A stretch of DNA of 64,000 nt from Janthinobacterium sp. PC23-8 (GCF_002250505.1 NZ_NJGY01000001.1:2039616-2103615); one strand, 5' to 3'; counted from the stretch's first letter, positions 8,254 through 19,041 are shown. Program-made: numbers and translations. Notes: generated by a model not told the origin, from the sequence alone.

Positions 8254-9291
8254 TCAGGCCACGCGCACCACCATCAGCCCGGCACGCAAGCCCACGCGCA
8301 CATCGGGATTCGGGAATACCACCAGCTCCTGCGCATTCTGTACCGTATAGACCGTTTCGCCATCGCTGGCGATCACGGCATGCCGGGGCAAGGACGTGAA
8401 ATTGTGCGTGCTGCGGTCAAACGCCATGCGAAAATCATCGCTGTGCTTGATGATTTCCTGCGCCACCTTGAATACATGCGGTGGCGCCTTCACTGGCCGC
8501 GCCGGCAAGCCGCGCAACAAGCCATCCAAAGCCTGCGATACGTCCTCGAACAGCGACAGGTCATTGTCCCCCAGCACGCCCACGCGGCCCAGTTCCACCG
8601 TGCTGGCGGCCGCGCCGCAATGCTCGGCCGAGTAATAGCTGTAGGTGCCGGCCGATTGCGGATTCATGATGATGGCGCCTATCGCCGCCTGCCCGAGCCA
8701 GTCGATCAGCGCCGCCCTGGCGCCCTCCTCCACCAGGTCCGGCACGATGGCAAAGGTCGGGTAGACGGACGGGCGGATCGCCGTATGCAGGTCCAGGTGC
8801 CAGCGCAGCGGCCCCGCATCGCTGAAAAATGCCCTGGTCGCAGCGATCATTTCATCGGCGCGCGCGCTTTCCGCCGCTTGCGCCAGGCTGCCGCGCACGG
8901 GACGAAACATGCGGTTCAAATCGGCGTCGACAAAGCGCTTGCCGGCGCGGATCGCATCGACATTGCCGACGCAAACGAGCAGGTCGACCGCCAGCGCATG
9001 GGGTTGCACCGACACGTCGCGCGCCAGCGCGTCGAGCAGATGCGCCAGCACTTCGATCGGCCCCGTTTCGTCGCCATGCACGCCGACCGACAGCACCACG
9101 CTGGCGCGCCGGGGGTCCGGCGCATTCTCCGCCACCGTTGCCTTCACCTGCAGCATGCCGGGCGCCGGCAGCGCCACGGCAAAGCCGGCGCTGGCGAACA
9201 GCTGCGCAACAAAGCCGAAGTCCGCCTGCGCCAGCGCCTGCACGGCCGGCGGCAGGCCGCCTGCGGTTGCCGTCATTGCGTCCGCGCTCAT
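8254..9291 (-). CDS. astE: Succinylglutamate desuccinylase
   Basis: Last enzyme of the arginine succinyltransferase pathway: N-succinylglutamate + H2O gives glutamate + succinate. The 345-residue zinc hydrolase of the M14-like AstE/aspartoacylase family shows zinc ligands H72 and E75 in VGVHGDETG, H169 in LDLHTAIRPS, DADLNRMF for substrate binding and the general base E233 in TVELG. The ATG at 9291 overlaps the stop codon of gdhB by one base (TAATG), which fixes the start and implies translational coupling. An in-frame ATG at 9276 is a weaker alternative. Terminal gene of the AST operon. Confidence 0.95.
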   Translation of the reverse strand: MSADAMTATAGGLPPAVQALAQADFGFVAQLFASAGFAVALPAPGMLQVKATVAENAPDPRRASVVLSVGVHGDETGPIEVLAHLLDALARDVSVQPHALAVDLLVCVGNVDAIRAGKRFVDADLNRMFRPVRGSLAQAAESARADEMIAATRAFFSDAGPLRWHLDLHTAIRPSVYPTFAIVPDLVEEGARAALIDWLGQAAIGAIIMNPQSAGTYSYYSAEHCGAAASTVELGRVGVLGDNDLSLFEDVSQALDGLLRGLPARPVKAPPHVFKVAQEIIKHSDDFRMAFDRSTHNFTSLPRHAVIASDGETVYTVQNAQELVVFPNPDVRVGLRAGLMVVRVA

Positions 9292-12200
9292 TACGCGGCC
9301 ACTTCCGCCGGCACGCCCCGGTTCACCGTCTCGGACAGGGTCCATACGTCCAGCATGGCCTGTTCCAGTTCGGTTGCCGCCACATAGGCCGACAGGCCCA
9401 ACGCGCTCGTTACCGCATCAACGGCGTCACCCTCGCCTTGCTCGGCACGCGCCAGCACTTGCGTGAGCAAGCGCTGTTGCGTGCGGCGCAGGGCTTGCTG
9501 CGCATAGCTGCGCAACTGTTCCTGCGACTTGCCTTGCGCGGCCAGCTTCAGGCCGCGTTCGAGCGTGTCGATGCCGGCCTGGCTGCGCAGGGCCAGGCCC
9601 ATTTGCAGGAAGGCCGACAGGTCCATCGCCGCAGGGCGCGGCACCGACAGGGCCGGGAACAAAAAGCCCGCCACCACGTCCAGCGTATCGACCGCATCCC
9701 AGGCCTGCACAAAGGCCGGGTTCAAACCAGGCACCAGCGATGCTTCCGACTTGATGCCGACGGCTTTGAACAGTTCGCGCCTGGACTGCGCGCCGAACAG
9801 GCCAGTCAATTCAAGCAGGCCGGCGCCGCGCAGTTGTTCGCCCGGCACCGACAGCACGCCGGAGATCATGGTTTTTTGCAGCGCCCGCGTTTGCGCATCG
9901 ACCTTGATCGACACCTCGCGCGCAATGCTCAAGGCGTCGGCATCGAGCGCGTCGAACACCGGCGCCAGGTTCAACGCCACCCAGGCCTGGCCCCAGGCCA
10001 GGATCACGCTTGACTCGTCCACGTTGTACTCGGCCGCCAGCTCGCGCAACATCAGCGGGCCGCAACGGTTGACCACTTCATTGGCCAGCACGGTGGCCAG
10101 GATGGCGTTGGCCAGCGGATGATCGAGCGCCGAGCGCGTTTCCACCAGCAGGGACGGGAAGTAGGGTTTCAATACCGGCTCGGCCCAGCTCTCCTGGATC
10201 AACGGCAAGGTCGCCAGGATGCGCTTGTAGCGGTTTTTCACGTTGGCGATCACCACCGCCAGTTCCGGCGTGGTCAAGCCGCGGCCATCTTGCTTGCGGC
10301 GCGCCAGTTCGGCCACCGTCGGCAGCTGCTCCAGGTCGCGCGACAAGGCGCCCTCTTCTTCCAGGCTGGCGATCAGGGCGGCGTAACCATCCTGCACCGC
10401 GCCCTCGCTTTGCGCCTGCAGTTCGCGCACCAGCAAATGCGTCTGCTGCGTGTTGTCGCGCAGGACCAGGCGCTCGACGTCGTCCGTCATCGCGTACAGC
10501 TCGCGGTTGCGGTCCGCTTCGGACAGCTTGCCGGCGTTCACTTCCACGTCCAGCCAGATCTTGACGTTCACTTCATGGTCCGAGCAATCGACGCCGGCCG
10601 AGTTGTCGATCGCATCGGTAAAGATGCGGCCACCGGCCAGCGCGAATTCGATGCGGCCGGCCTGGGTCGCGCCGAGGTTACCGCCCTCGGCGACCACTTT
10701 CACGCGCAGTTCGTTGCCGTTGACGCGGATATGGTCATTGGCGCGGTCCTTGACCTGCGCGTGGGTTTCGCTCGCGGCCTTGATATAGGTGCCGATGCCG
10801 CCGTTGTAGAACAGGTCCACCGGGGCTTTCAATATGCGGTGCATCAGTTCTTCCGGCGGCAACGACGTTTCCGCGATATCGAGCGCGGCGCGGATCTGCG
10901 GCGACAGCTCGATTGAGCGCGCGCTGCGCGGATACACGCCGCCGCCCTCGGAGATCAGCTGCTTGTTGTAGTCTTCCCACGAGGAGCGCGGCAGCGCGAA
11001 CATGCGGGCGCGCTCGTCGAACGAGACGGCGACGTCCGGCGTCGGATCGAGGAAGATATGGCGATGGTCGAACGCCGCCACCAGTTTCAGCTGGCGCGAC
11101 AGCAGCACGCCGTTGCCGAACACGTCGCCCGACATGTCGCCCACGCCGACCATGGTGATCGGCGTGGTGTTGATGTCGTGGTCCATTTCATGGAAATGGC
11201 GCTTCACGGCCTCGAACGCACCCTTGGCGGTGATGCCCAGTTTTTTATGGTCGTAGCCGTTCGAGCCGCCCGAGGCGAAGGCGTCGCCGAGCCAGAAGCC
11301 GCGCTGCACGGCGATGCCGTTGGCGATGTCCGAGAAGGTGGCCGTGCCCTTGTCGGCCGCCACCACCAGGTAGGGATCGGCTTCGTCGAAGCACACGGTG
11401 TCCTGCGGCGGCACGATATTGCCCAGCGAACGGTTGTCCGTCACTTCCAGCAGGCTGGAAATGAACAGGCGGTAGACGGCTTCGCCTTCGGCCGCGATGG
11501 TTTCACGCACGGCGTCCTGCGGCATCTGCTTGCAGACAAAACCGCCCTTGGCGCCGGCCGGCACGATGACGGCGTTCTTCACCATCTGCGCTTTCACCAG
11601 GCCCAGCACTTCGGTGCGGTAGTCTTCCATGCGGTCCGACCAGCGCAGGCCGCCACGGGCGACGGGGCCGCCGCGCAGGTGCACGCCCTCGAAGCGGCGC
11701 GAGAACACGAAAATTTCGCGGTACGGGCGCGGTTCCGGCACCAGCGCCAGGCTGCTGGTGTCGAACTTGAAGATGATCTTGTCGCCGACCTGATTGTTCT
11801 GGAAGTAGCTGGTGCGCAGGGTGGCGGCCATCAGGTCGGCCAGGGCGGCCAGGATTTCCTCGGTATCGGCATGGTTGACCGAGGCCAGGCCGGCCTTGAT
11901 GGCGACGATGCTGGCCAGGGCGGCGGCGTGCTGTTCGTCTGGCAGCGACGGATCGAAGCGCTGCAAAAAGGCGTCGACCAGGGCTTTCACCAGGGCCGGC
12001 TGGCGGCGCAGGCTCTCGGCGATATAGCGCACCGAGAAGCGGCTGCCGGTCTGGCGCCAGTAGCTGGTGTAAGCGCGCACCAGCTGCACTTCGCGCGTCG
12101 ACAGGCCGCCTTCGATCACCAGGCCGTTCAGGCGACCGTCTTCGGCCGTGTCGTTGAACAGGGCGGCAAACAGTTCTTCGGCCACCTTTGCCACCGCCGG

Positions 12201-13988
12201 CTGCGTAAGCTTGGCGGCGCTGGTCGCATCAACCGTCAGGCTGGTGACGAAATAGCGCGTGCCTTCGGCCGAGAAGATCGAATAGGCCTGCTCGCGGTCG
12301 ATCGCCACGCCGGCGTTATGCAGCGCCGGCAAAATGGTCGACAGCGACGGCACGCGGTTGGCCGAGTACAGGCGGATGGTGGTGACAGGTCCGGACTCGA
12401 TGCGCACGGCCACATTGGCCGCATCGGTATTGCGCAAGATGGTGTCCAGATCGCGGTAGGCGACGGCCGGCGCGGTGGCGGCCACGTAATCGAGCGGCAA
12501 GGTGGCGCACAACTTGCGCAGGCTGGCCCGCAAGGCGACGTCGGGCACGGCGTCGGCGACGGCGGCAAAGCCATTGTGCCAGCCATCGAGCACGCCCAGG
12601 AGCGGCTGCTCGATATCGGTTTCCAGGTCCAGCGGATAGCGCGCCGCATGGGCGATCAGGTAGACACGCGCCAGCGGGCCGTCGGCCACCAGGGTCTGCA
12701 TGCTGACATGGGTGGCGCCGGAACTGGTTTTCAGGGCTTTCGCCAGGCTGGAAGCGACGCTGGCGCTGTAGCGCTCGCGCGGCAGGTAAACCAGCACGTT
12801 CAGGTGGCGCGCATACACGTCGCGGCGCGCGAAGACCTTGGTGCGCGGCTGCTTGTACAGCGAGACGACGGCGCCGCACACCTGCACCAGCCAGTCGAGG
12901 TCCGCTTCCAGCGCTTCGGTGCGCGGCAGGGACTCGAGGATTTCACGGAATTTCTCGGCGCGGAAGCCTTGCTGGCGCACGCCGGCAAGGCTCAGCACCT
13001 TGGCCACGCGGCCGCGCGCAAACGGCAGCGCCGCCAGCGGGGTGGAATTGCCGGCGCGGGTAAACAGGCCCACAAAACAATGCTCGCCCAGGATCGTGCC
13101 TTGCGCGTCGGTGTCGCGCACGCCGATGAAATCCAACTGCTGGTCGCGGTGCAAGGTGCCGGCCACGTCGGCCTTGACGATGGACAGGGCTGATTCGCGC
13201 TTGGCCAGGGTGTCGAAGTCGCCGGGAATATTGGCCAGGCAGCTGCCGTAGACGGGGTGGCTGGTATCTTGCAGCACGCCGATGCGGCTTGGCAGGTCGC
13301 GTTCCAGTTCGCGCACGCCAGATTTGACGCGATAGTAGCCATAACCGAAGACCTCGAAGCCGCCGCTGCGCGCCCACTCCAGAAAGGCGGCCACTTCCGG
13401 GCCTTCTTCGCCCTGGGTGGCGGCCGCCACCGCCGACAGGCGCTCGCCCATGGCGGCGCTGTCGCGGCGCACCACGGCAGCGTCGCGCGCCACCAGTTCG
13501 ATCGCCGCCACCAGCGCCGCTTGCGCCTCGGGCGTGAGTTCTTCATCGAGCAGCACCAGCACATAGGACTCGAGCGGATCGCCCGACTGGCGCACCGCTT
13601 GCACGCTGCCGTCATTGGCGCGGCGCACCGGCAGCACGGTATTCATCACGCCGCGCACGGCCAGGTGCTGGCGGCGCATGGCCATCACGATGGAGTCGAC
13701 CAGATAGGGCATGTCCTGGTTCAGGATCAGCAAGGCGCTCGCCATGCCGCCACGGCCATCGGCGTAGCGCAGGGTGGCGATCTGGCAACCGTCGCCGCTG
13801 CGGGTGGCCGCTTGCGTGAAGCCGTCGACCAGCACCGGCGCCAGGCTATCGGGCGCGATATCGGCCAGGTCTTCCGTGTCGAGCGAATCGAGCCAGGCTT
13901 GCACCAGGTCGGTAACGCTCTTGCCGGCCGCGCTGGCCTGCACCAGTTGCAGCGTTTGCGTGCGCAAATCTTGTGGCGTGTGGTTCAT
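9291..13988 (-). CDS. gdhB: NAD-specific glutamate dehydrogenase, large GDH180 type
   Basis: Catabolic oxidative deamination of glutamate to 2-oxoglutarate and ammonia with NAD+. At 1565 residues it has the length of the large bacterial NAD-GDH class (about 1600). It has long N-terminal regulatory/ACT-like regions, then the catalytic domain with the lysine motif VPAGAKGGFVCK near residue 810, GGLRWSDRMEDYRTEVLGLVK before it and the dinucleotide-binding segment with GVGDMSGDVFGNG. GGAGATGCAAG precedes the ATG. It is embedded between astB and astE in the same direction, a placement that links it to glutamate released from arginine. In Pseudomonas gdhB is also ArgR-controlled but encoded elsewhere (family knowledge). 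Confidence 0.96.
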   Translation of the reverse strand: MNHTPQDLRTQTLQLVQASAAGKSVTDLVQAWLDSLDTEDLADIAPDSLAPVLVDGFTQAATRSGDGCQIATLRYADGRGGMASALLILNQDMPYLVDSIVMAMRRQHLAVRGVMNTVLPVRRANDGSVQAVRQSGDPLESYVLVLLDEELTPEAQAALVAAIELVARDAAVVRRDSAAMGERLSAVAAATQGEEGPEVAAFLEWARSGGFEVFGYGYYRVKSGVRELERDLPSRIGVLQDTSHPVYGSCLANIPGDFDTLAKRESALSIVKADVAGTLHRDQQLDFIGVRDTDAQGTILGEHCFVGLFTRAGNSTPLAALPFARGRVAKVLSLAGVRQQGFRAEKFREILESLPRTEALEADLDWLVQVCGAVVSLYKQPRTKVFARRDVYARHLNVLVYLPRERYSASVASSLAKALKTSSGATHVSMQTLVADGPLARVYLIAHAARYPLDLETDIEQPLLGVLDGWHNGFAAVADAVPDVALRASLRKLCATLPLDYVAATAPAVAYRDLDTILRNTDAANVAVRIESGPVTTIRLYSANRVPSLSTILPALHNAGVAIDREQAYSIFSAEGTRYFVTSLTVDATSAAKLTQPAVAKVAEELFAALFNDTAEDGRLNGLVIEGGLSTREVQLVRAYTSYWRQTGSRFSVRYIAESLRRQPALVKALVDAFLQRFDPSLPDEQHAAALASIVAIKAGLASVNHADTEEILAALADLMAATLRTSYFQNNQVGDKIIFKFDTSSLALVPEPRPYREIFVFSRRFEGVHLRGGPVARGGLRWSDRMEDYRTEVLGLVKAQMVKNAVIVPAGAKGGFVCKQMPQDAVRETIAAEGEAVYRLFISSLLEVTDNRSLGNIVPPQDTVCFDEADPYLVVAADKGTATFSDIANGIAVQRGFWLGDAFASGGSNGYDHKKLGITAKGAFEAVKRHFHEMDHDINTTPITMVGVGDMSGDVFGNGVLLSRQLKLVAAFDHRHIFLDPTPDVAVSFDERARMFALPRSSWEDYNKQLISEGGGVYPRSARSIELSPQIRAALDIAETSLPPEELMHRILKAPVDLFYNGGIGTYIKAASETHAQVKDRANDHIRVNGNELRVKVVAEGGNLGATQAGRIEFALAGGRIFTDAIDNSAGVDCSDHEVNVKIWLDVEVNAGKLSEADRNRELYAMTDDVERLVLRDNTQQTHLLVRELQAQSEGAVQDGYAALIASLEEEGALSRDLEQLPTVAELARRKQDGRGLTTPELAVVIANVKNRYKRILATLPLIQESWAEPVLKPYFPSLLVETRSALDHPLANAILATVLANEVVNRCGPLMLRELAAEYNVDESSVILAWGQAWVALNLAPVFDALDADALSIAREVSIKVDAQTRALQKTMISGVLSVPGEQLRGAGLLELTGLFGAQSRRELFKAVGIKSEASLVPGLNPAFVQAWDAVDTLDVVAGFLFPALSVPRPAAMDLSAFLQMGLALRSQAGIDTLERGLKLAAQGKSQEQLRSYAQQALRRTQQRLLTQVLARAEQGEGDAVDAVTSALGLSAYVAATELEQAMLDVWTLSETVNRGVPAEVAA

Positions 13989-14104
13989 CTTGCATCTCCA
14001 TGTCGGTAGTGTGTGTGCAGCGCGGCCATGCGGGCTTGTGGCTGGCCGGCCGTGCTGGTGCTGTCCAGGGGCGGCGTTGGCCCGCCCAATTCTGTTATCG
14101 GGTA

Positions 14105-15451
14105 TTACGCCAGGCTATCGTACAACCCTGGCAAGTTGAGGATGGCCGCCAGTTCTTCAAGCGCCGCGTGCACTTCCAGCGCCAGCTGAGGGTCGGCCAG
14201 ATCGGACGGCTCCAGGCGGTCGCGGTAGTGTTTTTCCACCCACGCCACCAGCCTATGGTACAGCGCTTCGGTCATCAGCACACCCTGGTGCATGGCGCGC
14301 GCCTGCGCCACGCTCAAGGCGACGCGCAAACGCAGGCAGGCCGGCCCGCCGCCATTGCGCATGCTCTGGCGCAGGTCAAAATGAATCAGCTCGTCGATCG
14401 GGGCGTCGCCGGCCACCAGGCTTTCCAGGTAGCGCGAGACGGCCTTGTTTTCCTGGCATTCCTGCGGGATCACCAGCGCCATCTTGCCGCCTTCCTTGCT
14501 CAACAGCTGGCTGTTGAACAGATAGCTCGTCACCGCGTCCTGGACCGGCACCTGGCCCGTGTCGACCCGCAGCGCGGTCAGGTCGGCACCGGCGTGCGCC
14601 ACGGCGCGGCGCAGCTGCGACAAACTCGCCTCTTCGTCTGCAAACGCCTGCTCGTGATAGAACAGCACATTGCCGTTGCCGACCGCGATGACGTCATTGT
14701 GGAACACGCCCTGGTCGATCACGTCGGGGTTCTGCTGCAGGTAGACCGTGCGTTTCGCGTCCAGCCCATGCAGGCGCGCCACCGCCTGCGACGCCTCCAG
14801 CGTCTGGCGCGCCGGATAGCGTTTTGGCGACGGCGCCGAAGGGTCGAACTCCACCCGGCCATACACGAACAGCTCGACCGACGGCGCGCCGTGCGAGGCG
14901 CCCAGGCGCGTATGGTTGGCGGCGCCCTCGTCGCCAAACGCGGGCGTCGACGGCAGCGCGTCGTGTACGGCAAAGTGCTTTTCATCGCCAAAGATGGCGC
15001 GCAGGCTGCGCGCCGACTGCGCGTGTTCAAAAGCGCGATGCAGCTTGTTGTTCAGGTTGGCGGCCGTAAAATGCACGCGCCCGTCCCGGGTGTCGGCCGA
15101 CGGGCTGACGGTGGCGGCGTTGGCGGTCCACATCGGCGAAGCGGAATAGGCGCAGGCGAGGATCACCGGCGACTCCTGGTACGCGCGCGCCAGCACGTCG
15201 GCGTCGCTGCCCGTAAAACCGATGGCGCGCAGCAGGCGAAAATTCGGCCGGTCCTGCGGCGGCAGCAAGGCCTGCGCAAAGCCGCGCGCGGCCAGCGCGC
15301 GCATCTTGGCCAGGCCCTGCAAGGCGGCCTGCTTCGGATTGGAGGCGCTTTTCACATTGTTGAACGAGGCCACGTTGCCGAACGAGAGTCCCGCGTAGTT
15401 GTGCGAGGGGCCCACCAGGCCGTCAAAATTGTATTCGCGCGTGCCGTGCAT
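14105..15451 (-). CDS. astB: N-succinylarginine dihydrolase
   Basis: Second step of the AST pathway: succinylarginine + 2 H2O gives succinylornithine + CO2 + 2 NH3. It has 448 residues, normal for AstB. The diagnostic start [19 protein letters not shown] and the internal SVELFVYGR are present. The nucleophilic Cys is C372 in [25 protein letters not shown] precedes the ATG. It lies 9 bp after astD and is followed by a 116-bp gap before gdhB that may hold a hairpin near 14067-14090 but no clear terminator. Confidence 0.96.
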   Translation of the reverse strand: MHGTREYNFDGLVGPSHNYAGLSFGNVASFNNVKSASNPKQAALQGLAKMRALAARGFAQALLPPQDRPNFRLLRAIGFTGSDADVLARAYQESPVILACAYSASPMWTANAATVSPSADTRDGRVHFTAANLNNKLHRAFEHAQSARSLRAIFGDEKHFAVHDALPSTPAFGDEGAANHTRLGASHGAPSVELFVYGRVEFDPSAPSPKRYPARQTLEASQAVARLHGLDAKRTVYLQQNPDVIDQGVFHNDVIAVGNGNVLFYHEQAFADEEASLSQLRRAVAHAGADLTALRVDTGQVPVQDAVTSYLFNSQLLSKEGGKMALVIPQECQENKAVSRYLESLVAGDAPIDELIHFDLRQSMRNGGGPACLRLRVALSVAQARAMHQGVLMTEALYHRLVAWVEKHYRDRLEPSDLADPQLALEVHAALEELAAILNLPGLYDSLA

Positions 15452-15460
15452 GGCGACTCC

Positions 15461-16951
15461 TTAAAAGTGCAAACCGGGCGACAGCCTGGCCGGCAGGGAC
15501 AAGCTCGCGTTCTCGATCGAGGCGACCGGATAGGCGCAGTAATCGGCCGCGTAATAGGCGCTCGGCCGATGGTTGCCCGACTTGCCGATACCGCCGAACG
15601 GCGCCGTGCTGGCCGCGCCCGTGGTCGGACGGTTCCAGTTGATGATGCCGGCGCGCGCGCGCCGCTGGAAGCGCTGCCACAGCGCCGCGTCGTCCGACAG
15701 CAGCGCCGCCGCCAGGCCGAACTCGGTGGCGTTGGCCACCTTCAGGGCCGCGTCAAAGTCGGCCACGCGGATCACCTGCAGCAAGGGGCCGAACCACTCT
15801 TCGTCAGCGATGCCGACGGCATCGGTGACGTCGACGATGCCGGCCGTGACAAAGCCCGCCTGCGGGTTCAGCTGGCGCATCTGCAGCAAGGTGGTGCCGC
15901 CCTTGGCGACCATGTCCATCTGCGCCTGCACCAGGCGTTTTGCCACTGCGCTTGACACCACGGGGCCCATGAATGGTTCGGGCTGGGCGTGCGAAGCGCC
16001 CAGGCCCAGCTTGCCCGCCACTTCCACCAGCCGCGCGACGAAAGCCGCACCGGCAGCGTTATCCTGCACCACCAGCCGGCGCGCGCAGGTGCAGCGCTGG
16101 CCGGCCGACACAAAGGCGGAAAAGATTGCGTGGTGCACGGCCGCGTCCACGTTCTGGATATCCCACACCACCAGCGCGTTGTTGCCGCCCATTTCCAGCG
16201 CCAGCATCTTGCCCGGCTGACCGCCGAACTGGCGGTGCAACGAGACGCCAGTTTGGCAGGAACCCGTAAACAGCACGCCGTCGAGCATGGCGTTGGCGCC
16301 GAGGGTCACGCCGGTATCGCGCGCGCCGTTGACAAGATTGATCACGCCATCGGGCAGGCCGGCCTGCTGCCACAGCTGCACGGTCTTGATGGCCGTGCGC
16401 GGCGCATATTCGCTGGGCTTGAAGACGATGGTGTTACCGGCGATCAGGGCCGGCACGATATGGCCGTTAGGCAGGTGGCCGGGAAAATTGTACGGGCCGA
16501 ACACGCCGAACACGCCATGCGGGCGGTGGCGCAGCACCGCGTCGCCATCGGCGATGGTGCTTTGCGTGACGCCGGTGCGCGCATTGTACGATTGCACCGA
16601 GATGTCGATCTTGTTGGCCATGGTGGCCACTTCCGTACGGGACTCCCACAGCGGCTTGCCCACTTCTTCCGAGATTAACAAGGCCAGTTCTTCGGCATGG
16701 GTCTTGAGCAGGTCGCGAAAGCGCACGCAGGTGGCGATGCGCTCGTCGACTGGCGTGTCGGCCCAGCCGTCAAAGGCGGCGCGGGCGGCCAGGCAGGCCT
16801 GTTCCACATCGCTGGCCGTGGCGGCCAGGCTGGCCCAGGTCTGGCGGCCGCTGGACGGGTCGATGGTCAGCAGTTCGGCGCCGCTGCCGGGCAACCAGGC
16901 GCCGTTGATAAAGTTCGACAGGGCGGCTGCCGCATTGAATTGTTCAGACAT
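15461..16951 (-). CDS. astD: Succinylglutamate-semialdehyde dehydrogenase
   Basis: NAD-dependent oxidation of N-succinylglutamate semialdehyde to N-succinylglutamate, step four of the AST pathway. A 496-residue ALDH-superfamily enzyme. The general base is E253 in LEMGGNN and the catalytic thiol C287 in SAGQRCTCARR; GPYNFPGHLPNGH is typical of AstD. GAGGAAGCATACCC precedes the ATG at 16951, which overlaps the 3' end of aruG by 8 nt, so the two are translationally coupled. Confidence 0.96.
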   Translation of the reverse strand: MSEQFNAAAALSNFINGAWLPGSGAELLTIDPSSGRQTWASLAATASDVEQACLAARAAFDGWADTPVDERIATCVRFRDLLKTHAEELALLISEEVGKPLWESRTEVATMANKIDISVQSYNARTGVTQSTIADGDAVLRHRPHGVFGVFGPYNFPGHLPNGHIVPALIAGNTIVFKPSEYAPRTAIKTVQLWQQAGLPDGVINLVNGARDTGVTLGANAMLDGVLFTGSCQTGVSLHRQFGGQPGKMLALEMGGNNALVVWDIQNVDAAVHHAIFSAFVSAGQRCTCARRLVVQDNAAGAAFVARLVEVAGKLGLGASHAQPEPFMGPVVSSAVAKRLVQAQMDMVAKGGTTLLQMRQLNPQAGFVTAGIVDVTDAVGIADEEWFGPLLQVIRVADFDAALKVANATEFGLAAALLSDDAALWQRFQRRARAGIINWNRPTTGAASTAPFGGIGKSGNHRPSAYYAADYCAYPVASIENASLSLPARLSPGLHF

Positions 16952-17996
16952 GGGTATGCTTCCTCGGGTTGAGTGACAGCGTGCGCACGGTGTCGCCGTG
17001 CCGGCAGCGCAGCAAGTGCAGTTCATCGTCATGCAATGCCAGCTTGCCGCCTTGCGGCATGGCGTCGGTGACGATCATGCGGAAATCTTTCAGGTCGGTG
17101 TTCGACACCAGGTAGGGCTCGGCATCGGCCGGCAGCGCGCAGGCCTGCCCGCTGCCTTGCGCTTCGAGCACGGCCGGCAGGCTGTCGCGCATGGCGCGCA
17201 GTTCCGACACGCGCGCCTGCAGCACCGGGCCGGCGTCAAAAATATCAACGTAACCCTCGAAATGCAGGCCTTCCTGTTCCAGCAAGCGGCGCGCTGGCGC
17301 CGTGCTCAGGTGGACCTTGCCGATCACCTCTTGCGCCTCGTCGGGCAGGTAGGCCACGTACATGGGCTGGCGCGGCATCAGCTCGGCGATGAACGATTTT
17401 TTACCGAGGCTGGTCAGGTCGTCGACGTGGTGAAAATCCATCTTGAAGAAGTGGCGGCCCAGGCCTTCGTAGAACGGCGAGCTGCCGTCCTGGGCCTGGT
17501 AGCCGCGCATCTCGGCAATCAGCTTTTCCGTGAACAGATGCGGAAACTGGGCGATGAACAGGAAGCGGCTTTTCGACAGCAGCTTGCCGTTGTTGCCGCT
17601 GCGGTAATCGGGGTGCAAAAACAGCGAACACAGTTCGGTGCTGCCGGTCAGGTCGTTCGACAGGTACAGCGTTTCCATGCGCGTAAACACGTCGAGCTCG
17701 CGGCTGGAATGGACCAGGGTGCCGATGCGGTAGTTATAAAACGGCTCGTCCAGGCCGACCGCGCCCTTGATCGCGCACACGCCGGCCAGGCGGCCCGAGT
17801 CGGTATCCTCCATGACGAACATGTAGTCGCGTTTTTCGGGCGGGATGGTTTCGGCAAACGAGGCGCAGGCTACGCCCAAGCGATCACCGAGCATGGTCAT
17901 GTCCGGTTTCAGGGTGGTCATGCCGGTGCCGACCTGGCTGGCCAGGCCGTACAGGGCGTCGAGATCGGAGGCGTTAATGGCGCGAACTACTAGCAT
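16944..17996 (-). CDS. aruG: Arginine N-succinyltransferase, beta (AruG/AstA) subunit
   Basis: First enzyme of the AST pathway, transferring succinyl from succinyl-CoA to the alpha-amino group of arginine. It has 350 residues with the AstA fold (GNAT-like): LVVRAINASDLDAL at the N-terminus, SSPFYEGLGRHFFKMDF and the FDAGP motif. GGGAGACCACCGC precedes the ATG. It follows its paralogue aruF by 13 bp. The pair forms the heteromeric enzyme known from Pseudomonas, whereas enterics have a single astA. Confidence 0.94.
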   Translation of the reverse strand: MLVVRAINASDLDALYGLASQVGTGMTTLKPDMTMLGDRLGVACASFAETIPPEKRDYMFVMEDTDSGRLAGVCAIKGAVGLDEPFYNYRIGTLVHSSRELDVFTRMETLYLSNDLTGSTELCSLFLHPDYRSGNNGKLLSKSRFLFIAQFPHLFTEKLIAEMRGYQAQDGSSPFYEGLGRHFFKMDFHHVDDLTSLGKKSFIAELMPRQPMYVAYLPDEAQEVIGKVHLSTAPARRLLEQEGLHFEGYVDIFDAGPVLQARVSELRAMRDSLPAVLEAQGSGQACALPADAEPYLVSNTDLKDFRMIVTDAMPQGGKLALHDDELHLLRCRHGDTVRTLSLNPRKHTHV

Positions 17997-18009
17997 GCGG
18001 TGGTCTCCC

Positions 18010-19041
18010 TTAGATGCGGACGCAGATGACGCTGTCGCCGGCGGACACCGCCAGCGCTTCGAGCAGGTCGGCGGGCAGGCCCACCGTATCTTGCGCTTCG
18101 AGCGCATCGCAGACAAACGTCACGGCGCGGAAATTGCGCTCGGCGCCCGAGGCGATCGCATAATTGACTTTCAGGCCGGTGCGGCTGGGCGTGACGCCGG
18201 CCGTCACGCGGCGCGTGATCGACCCCGTAAACGAGCGCAGCGAATTCTTGTGCGCCTGCAGGATCGGGCCGCCGTCGAAAATATCGATGTAGTCGTCGGC
18301 TTCGAAGCCTTCTTCCGTCAGCAGGTTGAAGGCCAGTTCGCCGCTCGGATGGATCTGGCCCATGGCAGCCTGTGCGTCGCCCGGCAGCAGCGGCACGTAG
18401 ACCGGGTAATGCGGCATCAGTTCGACGATCAGGGTGCGGTTGCGCGCGCCGCCGATGACTTTTTCGGCATCGAGAAAATCCATCTGGAAGAACTTGCGGC
18501 CCAGCGCATCCCAGAATGGCGACTGGCCGTTGCCATCGGTGATGCCGGCCAGCGGCACGAAAAAGCGGTCGCCGAAACGGTGCGGCGCCAGCACCGCAAA
18601 CAGCAGCCGCGCGCGCGACAGCAGCGCCGCTTCCAGGCCCGCCTGTTCCATGTTGCGCACATAGAAGCCGGACAATTGCGAGTACGCCGTCAGCTCGGAA
18701 CACAGGGTCAGCGCATGCACGCTGTGGCTGATGTTCAGGTCGCGCGAGACCTGCTGGATGACGTCGTTGCGAAAGGAAAAATAGGTGCCGTTCGAGCCGG
18801 CCGAGGCGAAGATGGCGGCCGTGCCGAGCAGGCTTTTGTCCGCCAGCGATTCGAGCACGAACAAATACGATTCTTCGCTGGGGATATCGACATGGGCGGC
18901 AAACGAGGCGATGGAGCGCTCGACGGAAGCGGCGATTTTCTCGCGCGTCTTCGGCAGGGTATGGACACCCGGCATGGTGATCGCGGCCAGCGCTTCAAGG
19001 GCTGCGATATCCGCAATTTCTACCGGACGGACAACATACAT
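18010..19041 (-). CDS. aruF: Arginine/ornithine succinyltransferase, alpha (AruF) subunit
   Basis: A 343-residue paralogue of the following gene, with YVVRPVEIADIAALEAL at the start, SPFWDALGRKFFQMDF in the middle and FDGGPILQAHK near residue 240. In Pseudomonas AruF and AruG together give the enzyme that acts on arginine and ornithine (family knowledge). GAAGGAGTCTCC precedes the ATG at 19041. Upstream is astC (87-bp gap) and downstream, after 13 bp, aruG. Confidence 0.94.
   Translation of the reverse strand: MYVVRPVEIADIAALEALAAITMPGVHTLPKTREKIAASVERSIASFAAHVDIPSEESYLFVLESLADKSLLGTAAIFASAGSNGTYFSFRNDVIQQVSRDLNISHSVHALTLCSELTAYSQLSGFYVRNMEQAGLEAALLSRARLLFAVLAPHRFGDRFFVPLAGITDGNGQSPFWDALGRKFFQMDFLDAEKVIGGARNRTLIVELMPHYPVYVPLLPGDAQAAMGQIHPSGELAFNLLTEEGFEADDYIDIFDGGPILQAHKNSLRSFTGSITRRVTAGVTPSRTGLKVNYAIASGAERNFRAVTFVCDALEAQDTVGLPADLLEALAVSAGDSVICVRI

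Noticed and set aside
11058..13193. 711-codon open frame on the plus strand
   Set aside because: It lies wholly antisense to gdhB and its product is an unnatural His/Gln/Arg/Gly-rich sequence, the usual shadow of a GC-rich gene.
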